64,000 nt of DNA from Hyalella azteca (Eukaryota > Arthropoda > Malacostraca > Amphipoda > Hyalellidae): positions 1-64,000 of the forward strand of contig NW_025944972.1 in assembly GCF_000764305.2 (NCBI RefSeq), given 5' to 3'. The notes beneath the pieces were generated by a model, which was not told the DNA's origin, did no database searches, and was given only the letters and a program-made list of their open reading frames with translations. Both the position numbers and the translations under genes were made by a program. Positions 41,201 through 50,200 of this stretch are shown one piece after another. Numbering within the stretch: the stretch's first letter is position 1; every line of letters starts with the position of its first letter.

Positions 41201-44200
41201 AAGACAAGCCTGACAATTTTTGGGCATGGACAATAGTATAGAAGCCCCAAATTTTGGTAAAGATTTCAAAGTCCGTTTCTTCAAAATATATTGGGAAAAT
41301 ACTGAAAAATTTTTTTTTATACAGTCGTGCATAATATTAATATGCGTCTGAGAAGCTTGGCGCTGAGGAAAACCGACGCCTGGATAATTAAATCCGTTGT
41401 AAACTTGCCCAACCCAAATTCGAGTTCAACTAACCAGCTAGACTTACGATGGTGTTGATGTATATATTCCAAAGGAATATCACTGCGCTGTGAAAAATGG
41501 AACTCGTCCTGCAGTCAGCGAGCATTTCGGTGGTTCCGTAGTATATCTGTGTATTTCAATAGACTAGCAATTGTCAGCAGTTATGGCTGTCAGTTTAGAT
41601 TGGCCGATATATAGACCACAGCGCTGTAGAGCGACCGCGGTCTCCCCTCAGGCGCGTGCTGCGGTCTTGCGTTAGCATCTGCCATACGAACAACGCTGCC
41701 GGGTCTGAGTGCTGGTTAAGTCATCGTTCAATCATTACGGCATTTTAGGTCAGTCTTTGGGATCACTTATTTACTTCGAACAATCCAGGTGATGGGCTCA
41801 TTTCAAAGCGTTTCAACCCTTGCGTCCGGTGGCGTTCAGTTGAATTGGGCCCGGTGGCAATAAGTCGTATTAAAGGGAACAACGAATCTTGCCTGAATAA
41901 TTTAGTCGAGTACATATTATAAATTCACTGCAAATAGTTGACCTTTTTCGGTGCGGCACGATGGAAATTATTACATTCGCTCGTGTACGTACTCGGCGCG
42001 TTTATCAACTAAATTGGTAAATAAATTTGAATTTTCTATTAATTGGAGCGCTATGCGTTGCTGACCGAAGGGAAGAATTTCTATGCACTGAAACGAAAGT
42101 ATTGCTTAGTTTTCTATTGTATGTTTGTATAATGCACGTGCAGATCAATCATCGCCGTGATCGAGAAGCTTATCAATCATCGCCATGATCGAGAAGCTAT
42201 TCAATCATCGCCGTGATCGAGAAGCTATTCAATCATCGCCGTGATCGAGAAGCTAATCAATCATCGCCATGATCGTGAAGCTATTCAATCATCGCCATGA
42301 TCGAGCAGCTAATCAATCATCGCCGTAATCGAGAAGCTAATCAATCATCGCCGTAATCGAGAAGCTAATCAATCATCGCCGTAATCGAGAAGCTAATCAA
42401 TCAACGCCGTGATCGAGAAGCTAATCAATCATCGCCGTCATCGAAAAAGCTGCTAACACAAGGCTTCTCGTTTGACTGACAATGCTCAGCGTCGCTGCAC
42501 GAACGTATCCGATCGGCGTTCCGATGCAGAGATGCTTCATATACAGCCTAATTTTTGAGTAATGTTTAGACTCTGCTACCCGCCTCGTCGTTTATCAATT
42601 TCCATTGAACATTTCTGCATGAATAGCATTCATAATTCACGTTTGATACTATTTTGCTCGTGAATCTCCTTATTCATGACTTTGTTAATGAATATTTCAG
42701 TCATATGAAATTGAATTCTGTATGATCGAATCTATGAAGATATTTTATTACATTTTTGGTCGTATTAATTGCTTATATACTCAGTTTGTTGCTTTGTGGG
42801 AGTTCATTATTTCATGCCCGTTTCAGAAAGAATTTACTTTTTTATTATATTGCGGAAATGCAACCTGTATCTGAAATCGGTTCAGCATTGCTGCAAGTAT
42901 ATGTGTGTTTCAAATCTATAGATGTCTTCTTTAAGATGCGAATCTTTTTTTCTCAGTAGGTATTTATTGTCAAATTTGTTTTCCTAAGACTCTATTTTTT
43001 ATTTACTTCTTTTTCTCTTAGTGCTTCCTTTAAATGGCAGGGCTTATTATTTTAATTAATTAATTATTAATTATTTTTCCTGATAGCGATTTACAAGTTT
43101 GGTCTTTTCGGTTAGGTTTAAGAAACTATTGTCTTGTGCAGGTGTATTTTTTTTTTGTTTCATCGAAATTCAAAGTAATAGTGTTATTATTGCAGTTAAA
43201 CGATCGTTGTTTATATGTTGACGCATCGCAGTAGTGAAGGTTATTCGTGCGTGGTATTGCGCGTCACGGACGGAGGCTCAAAACAACATCGTTAACTGCC
43301 TTGTGAATAACTCGGCACTCATTTCTTTCTTGCAGTGCAGCAGTGAGCTTTGTTTTGGTTTGTCAGGCGTGCAATTATTTATATTTCATTCTGTTAATTT
43401 AATATCTCTTATTTTTTTCTCTTTAGTTTAGCGGACTATTATATTGAACCTTAATATGGGCGATGCAATTTGTCATGTAATTTGTTGGTCATGTGCTGGA
43501 ACCATAGCTGATTTCGTATGCTTTGAGCCTATAATATTTTTAATCGAACTATTTTTCAAAGTATCATTGCTAATGCTTGCTTACACTACAAGACGATCCG
43601 CTGTATTTAAACGCGGATATTTAAATATTATTAAGTTTATATAAATATTAAATTACATAGTAAATATTATGTATATATCAAATATTATGTTACTATGCCA
43701 TGATTGAACATTCGCATACGTTCCCGTAATGAAGAAACCTCAAAACTCGTGTTTAGTTTTCATTTTTTCCGTAATTAATATCAATTCAGCCGAGATATTT
43801 TCCAAGAAGGCACCTATTCCAAGGGCTGAACATTTCTATATATTTTTCCAAGGAGGTATTTTTTTCTATATATTTTTCTATGTTTCTACATACTTTTTCC
43901 AAGGAGGTATTTTTTCTATATATTTTTCTATATTTCTACATATTTTTTCCAAGGAGGTATTATTTCTATATATTTTATCCAAGGTGGTATTTGATTAAAA
44001 ATGTTTTTATACTGAAGAAGTGCTTGTCTGCATACAGACGCTCGAGCGACGCGAAGACTCCGGTGCGCGCGGTCAGCCGCAGCTCCTCCTTCGTCAAGTC
44101 CCCTCGCACTCCCCTCGGGGCACCTCCCATCCCCATCCCTCCACCACCCCCTCCCCCCAGGCTTAGTGGCAGTGGGGATGAGTCCTGGGGAGTGAGCAGG

Positions 44201-47200
44201 GTCTCCAACATCCCCATCAACACTGTCAACTTGCAAGTTACTACGACCACCCTCAACCTGGGACAACAGGTTTGTTATGTTATTTTAATGTACCTTTGAA
44301 CGTTTATAAAAAATGTGAATTACAAATATTTAAGAAGAGTTTTCTTACTCAATTCAAATTTTGTAATTGCATTATTATAATTGAGTCGGAGAGTTGCCAT
44401 GCACATTAAAGGCTAATTACAAACATGGCTTCTTGTAAAATTTTTTCGACAAAATGAATTTTTCAGTCAAATGTAGCAACCAATGTGGTAAAAACAGTTT
44501 ATATTCATGTATTCAATTTCAACCTGGTGCTTATAGTGACTCCCTCATATACGTCGCTCTGATGGTACTTATAAAAATCGTACAAAAACAATTGTTATTA
44601 AAAATAAATAAGATGTTAATTATCAGTAATCATTTTCTTGATAAGTAATACATTTTTTATATTACAAAGATGTTCTAGATGAAATGTAGAGTTGCTCTAG
44701 CTTGGCTTATAGTTTAAGATGTTACTGTGCCGACAGAACGAAAGCGTGGCCGGCGACACACTGCACTCCTACTGCACCGAAGACACGCCAGCAGCTTTGT
44801 CTCAGGTACGCTTGCTTCACCATCGACTTGTCTACACTTAGCATACTTGGATTCTACGTCTTTTATTGCTATAAACAGGAATAAATTTACATAGATTGCG
44901 CAGTGAAGTTTCCAGTGCAATTATGCACGAGTGATGTTGATGCTCTCTTGATTATTTTAAATCATCGTCTTGTTGTACTTGACTATATATAAAATGCCGA
45001 GTGGTAATATATATATTATATATATTATAATATAATATATATTGTATTATATAATATATCGCTATATGTAAAATGCCTGCGAAATGCGCTGCGGGAGCTG
45101 ACGCGCATAGTGAGTGGATAAAAATATATTAAATTGTGTTCGGAAATTGAGATTCACGCCGCATATGTTAGACGTCGGGGCCTTCTGCATGTCGTGATAT
45201 TTTCGGTGCATGTCGTAATATTTGTTACTGTTCGGGGAATGACGGAAGCGCGAGGCAGGGTTCAGTGTTCGCCTCGTGTACAGTATTTCTGCGTGTGTGT
45301 TTTAGAAAGTCAGTATATGTTCTGGAGTGTGGGGAGATAATGTTTTATCATCAGATTATGGCAGAATGATAAATGACGACGAATGGTTTGTTATAGAGGA
45401 ACCCACAATATTTGCAATAGTATTCATAGCATAATAAAAAAAAAAAACATGAAACTCTGTTGCTATTGACCTATTAGCACTCATTACAATTAAAAACGCG
45501 TTTGATTGTTATAGAAAGGCGACTTCTTTTCCATGTCCTTCAAATCAACTGAGAAATGTATGAAGCTTGTAACTATAAATCTATGTCGTATATTTCCCCG
45601 GCAACCGACGTGAATGGGACATAACTACAAACTATACATGGCGCAGTATGAAGTATACAATAATAATATTGTGCAGGCGGGCAGCATGTCCGACTTGTCT
45701 AACATGAGCCTGGAGGTATGAAGTTAACTATAATAATATTGTGCAGGCGGGCAGCATGTCCGACTTGTCTAACATGAGCCTGGAGGTGCGTAGTTCTGGA
45801 GGCGTTAGAGGCGCTGGGCGTCGGCCCTTCGGTCCCTCCCATGGGCTGCTCCTGCAAGGGGACAGCACCGACTCCTCTGACGCTGAAGGCATGCTCAATA
45901 GATGCATTCAGGCCGCCATGCCAAAGGTAATTATAATTTTTCTGCTTCTAACACGCTCATTTTAACTCTCTGACGCTGAAGGCATGCTCAATAGATGCAT
46001 CCAGGCCGCCATGCCGAAGGTACTTATAAGGTACTTATAATTTTCCTGGTTCTAATACACTCATACTAACCAAGTTCAAAATAGTGCTGAATTTAACTGG
46101 GTAACTAGTAATTTGGAAGAAAAATTTAAATTTTGTGTTGCTTTTTGTTGTGTAGTAATGAAAAATTTCCTGAACAGGCTATGTTATTTTTATTTAAACC
46201 TGGATCGATAAATAGAATTTCTTTGTAAAATGTGTATAGTTCTCGAATAATTTATTTCTTAGCTCAGAAAGTGAATATTTCATATTTATAACATGACCTA
46301 TATGAGATGCACTCATCGTTCGGATACAGGTTTACGCAAGTGGCTATTATTTCGCCCTGTCAGAAATCTCGTAAAAAATTCGAACAAAATTTTATCGTAC
46401 AAGAAACCTAAAACACATTTCCATTTACAGCTGAAGTCGATAAAAGGGAAGCCACCTTCTCCCCGCTACAACTACGGGATTCCTCGCAGCTCGCAACCCA
46501 GCAAGCTGCCCTCGGGTCTCCCTCTCTCTCCCTCGAGTGCGTCTGCCCCAGGCATGCCCTCGGCTCTGCCTAGGAAAGGTTCAACAGGCTCGTCGCCTCA
46601 CGCATCGCCTCGGCATCGCCCTGTTCCTATAGCCAGGGTGTCTCCTGCCTTCAAACTCATTCCATCAGAGCGTCCTGTGAACACTTCTCAGATCAAGCCG
46701 CTCGTTAACGACTCGGCAATGAAGGACTACAACGGCGAGGAGGTCAAGAACTGGGGAGCCGTTGAGGGAACTCCGATTGGCTGTTCCAACGCCACATCGC
46801 TCAGCGATCTCACTGTCGATTCGTGCGAGCAAGAGGATCACCGGAAAAATCAGGCCAGCTCTGGCCGTACTGAACGTGTGCAGCGATACGCAACTGAAGG
46901 GACCCCTGCCAATCTCTCGCGTTGTGATTCGCTCAGCTCCTTGTCCTGTGATGATGATGGAGGCCAATTGACCAGCCGACTTGCGGATGCTTCGCAGCGT
47001 CGCACAAATCAACAGGTTTTGGCGATGCAGTCCAACGTGAGCTCTGAAGAAGTGCCACGGCCCTTTAATGTGGAAGACACTCCTGCGGTTCTATCAAGAA
47101 GATCATCTCTGAGTTCCATTGAAGGCGTGAATGGTGAGACCTCAAGAGTAGCCAAGCGCGGTCAGTCTGATGCTAATGCGCCTCGAAACTTTGGAGTTGA

Positions 47201-50200
47201 GGACACACCCTGCTGTTTCTCTCGTAACTCTTCACTGAGTTCGCTTTCGGTTGAGTCTTATCCCGAGGAAACTACACCCAGCGAACAGGCGCTGCTTCAA
47301 CATTGCATTAACCAGGGCATGCCTCGCAGTGAACAGCGGACGTCGCGAGGTAATGTAGGCCGGGGAAACAAGCGTGGTAAATCTGGCTCCCGCATCCCCG
47401 GCCTGGCTCACTCTCCTGGTCGATCGCCTGGCCGTTCTCCAGGCCGCTCCAACATCCCCAGCGTCCCTATGCAGCGGCTGCGACTTGCTCCCGCTGCTCC
47501 TACAAACGCCACCTATACAAATGGGGCCGTATTTCCCAATGAAGCGGAAAGTTCCAAATTGAGAACCGATTTGGAACAGACTGAGAAGAGTCAGCTCAGC
47601 TCTTCAGCACCTATCGCCAAAGCATATGAAAATGAATCCAGCATAATCGACGATATAACTGAAATGGCTGAACCTAACTCTGAAGCAATTACAGCCCCCA
47701 TTGCCGAGGTTGTGCCTAGATCTGGCTCTTCTAAATCATCACCAGAAGATCGTCTGCAATCGTCAAGTGACGACGCCCGTGTGTCCCTGAGCAGAACCAT
47801 TGCCAACGGCCACGGAGTTTGTTCTGACGTATCTATGACGGATTCGATGATCGTCGCAACAGAAGCCATTAGAGTCGCTCAAGCTGTCGAGATCCAGGCT
47901 ATAGAGGCGCGCAGCAGTGACGACGCTTCAATTATATCTCAGAACATAAATTCTGACGCGTTGTTAGAAGATGTTGTTGCGCCTTCTGCAATGGAATCTG
48001 TCTTGTCCTTGTCAACCAGTTTGAACGATGAAAATAACCAGCGTGGACACCAGAAAAGAGTAATGGAATGTCGACACACTCGCCACATTCCTACGATGGT
48101 TCGTCGAGCTCTGGGCGAACAAGAAATGTCCGACGTTAACGGAACAAATGGCTCTAGTAGTTTGGCCAGCTCCTGTCACAGTAATCTCGAGAACGTCGTG
48201 CCTCCTGCGTTTATGGAGGCGGATGACATGGAGAGCTCTATGATCAGCGTCGCCTCCATCACGAGTGAAGTGGCTGATCCTCGTCACAGCCCTCCCAGCC
48301 TCAATTCTTCTATTCCATCAGAAGCGATGGCTGCCATCGAAGCTCCCGCTCATCAGCTTGCCCGACTCTTCAGCAAGGAAGCGAGACAACAAATGAGCAG
48401 TGTTACTCTTACTGCCGGCGATGAGACGTCAACTTGCCAAGAAGTTACTGAACTTGATAAAGATACTTTAGGACATCATGACCCAGCTACTGACACTGAA
48501 TTAGCAGTGGACGATATTCCTCATGACATTCCGGATTTACCTCAAGATTCTCCCTTACATAAAGCAAGGCATTCACCACAAATTACTCCGAGCATGTTGA
48601 GGAAAGCAGTTCACAACGACAGATTTCGGACCTTCACAAAAACAGAGAGACAAACCGTCCAGACCTCAAGTATGGGCGATTCCAGAAAGGCTGGGGGCGC
48701 ATCTGCTCCTGGGAGTGGACCGACTCCGAATGACCGAAGATCCGAGCACAGTGAACGCTACCAACCACGTGTCCCTGCTAATGGCGAAGGCGTCGACATG
48801 GACTCCCCGACTACACCAACAGTAGAGAACCCTCCTTGCCCTCCCTCGCAGAGGCGATCACTACGAGAAAAGCGGCAAAACAATCCCGCCAGGTATCAAA
48901 CTCGCACAATTGAGAGCAGTGTAGATCCTTTTCAATGCCAAGAAGATGGTATGATAGATTTTAGAGATGGTGCGGAGCTTGACCTGACCTCAGAACAACT
49001 TGAGGCGCTGAGCCAAGATGCAAATATTGTGATTTGTACGCTCAACGAAAATCGAGAGGCCAACACTGCTGATTTAATGCATGGCTTATCACAAGAAAAT
49101 ATGTTAGACATCGAGACGCTGAGTCTCATATCGAGTGACGAAGACGATAACACATTCGATGTTAATTCTCCCACGAGCCCAGCTCTGCCTTCGAGACCCC
49201 GTATCGTTAAGCCTGGAGAAGAGCATCACGCTGATGGAGACGAAGATGAAGCTGCTGGCAAAGGCATTCGTGGAAAGCGAAAAGCCCTTTATCCTGGTGT
49301 CAGCAAAGCTTTAGCCACAGTACGTCCCACGCAGCAACAGCAAGCAGGATCTGCCAACACTCGTGCCGTCCCAACACCCGCAACAGCTTTCAAACCAACC
49401 CCGCGAACTCAGAACTTAACAGCCACACAAAAGTTTCTTCCTGCGGTTCAACCAAAACAAGTTTCAAACCAGCCACCGCCACAAGCGCTAGTTCAACCTG
49501 GCTCCCCGAAGTTACCGCGCGCTACTCGGGCGTCGGCTCTGCGACAGAAAGTTGGTCGAGTGGGTGGCAGCAGCAGCAGTTCGTCTCCAGCGTCCAGCGC
49601 TGGCTCCAGCCCTCGCATGGGCGCAACCCCTAAAACTCGTCAGCCACCTCAAGCTCATGCCACAGCTTTTGGCCTCAAGAGGCAAAACACATTCACTAAA
49701 GATGATCAGGACGAAGAAGTTCAGTCCAAGTCTGCTGCCAAGCCAAAATTTAGGCGCGACATGATACAACCGAGTCCTGCAGTAAGCATGAGGCCCTTAT
49801 CTCGACCCTCCAGTCAAGACGGGTCACATGGAAGCGAGCATTCGAAGTCTTATAGCCTGACGCGTAATGTGCGACCTCCCACAGTCAACGACATGGCTGA
49901 GTGGAACAAAGATCCCAAAAGTGGCAAACCCGTTAAGAAAGACGTAACAAGTAGAATAGCTAATTTGTGGAAGAAAGTAGAAAAAGCGCAAGCAACAGCT
50001 AAACCCAGGGAAAATGATGGTAAAATCTGGATTTCCAAATCGAAAAATAAAACCCCAGCCTTAGATTCTCCTCCGCCTTTATTAAGGAGCTCGACGTATG
50101 AAAAATTAACAGTTGGCGGGGATTCTCGATCGGACTCGGAACGAGCAGACTCTGGAAAATCGAAAACTCGTCTGGGTCTGAAACTTTCTAGATTCCGGGG

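Larger units (their letters stand above)
36700..43830. other. APC intron 13 (7.8 kb), no exon recognised
   Basis: Degenerate repeats on tagcttcatctctaatgttcatc at 37080-37400, the arrays at 40183-40530 and 42140-42450, and GC-richer patches near 39340-39560 and 41620-41860. By phase, a small exon of 3n+2 bases could be hidden here. Confidence 0.5.

Noticed and set aside
42140..42450. Possible CRISPR-like array of 28-bp units
   Set aside because: Units are directly adjacent with no unique spacers, in an animal intron; an ordinary minisatellite.
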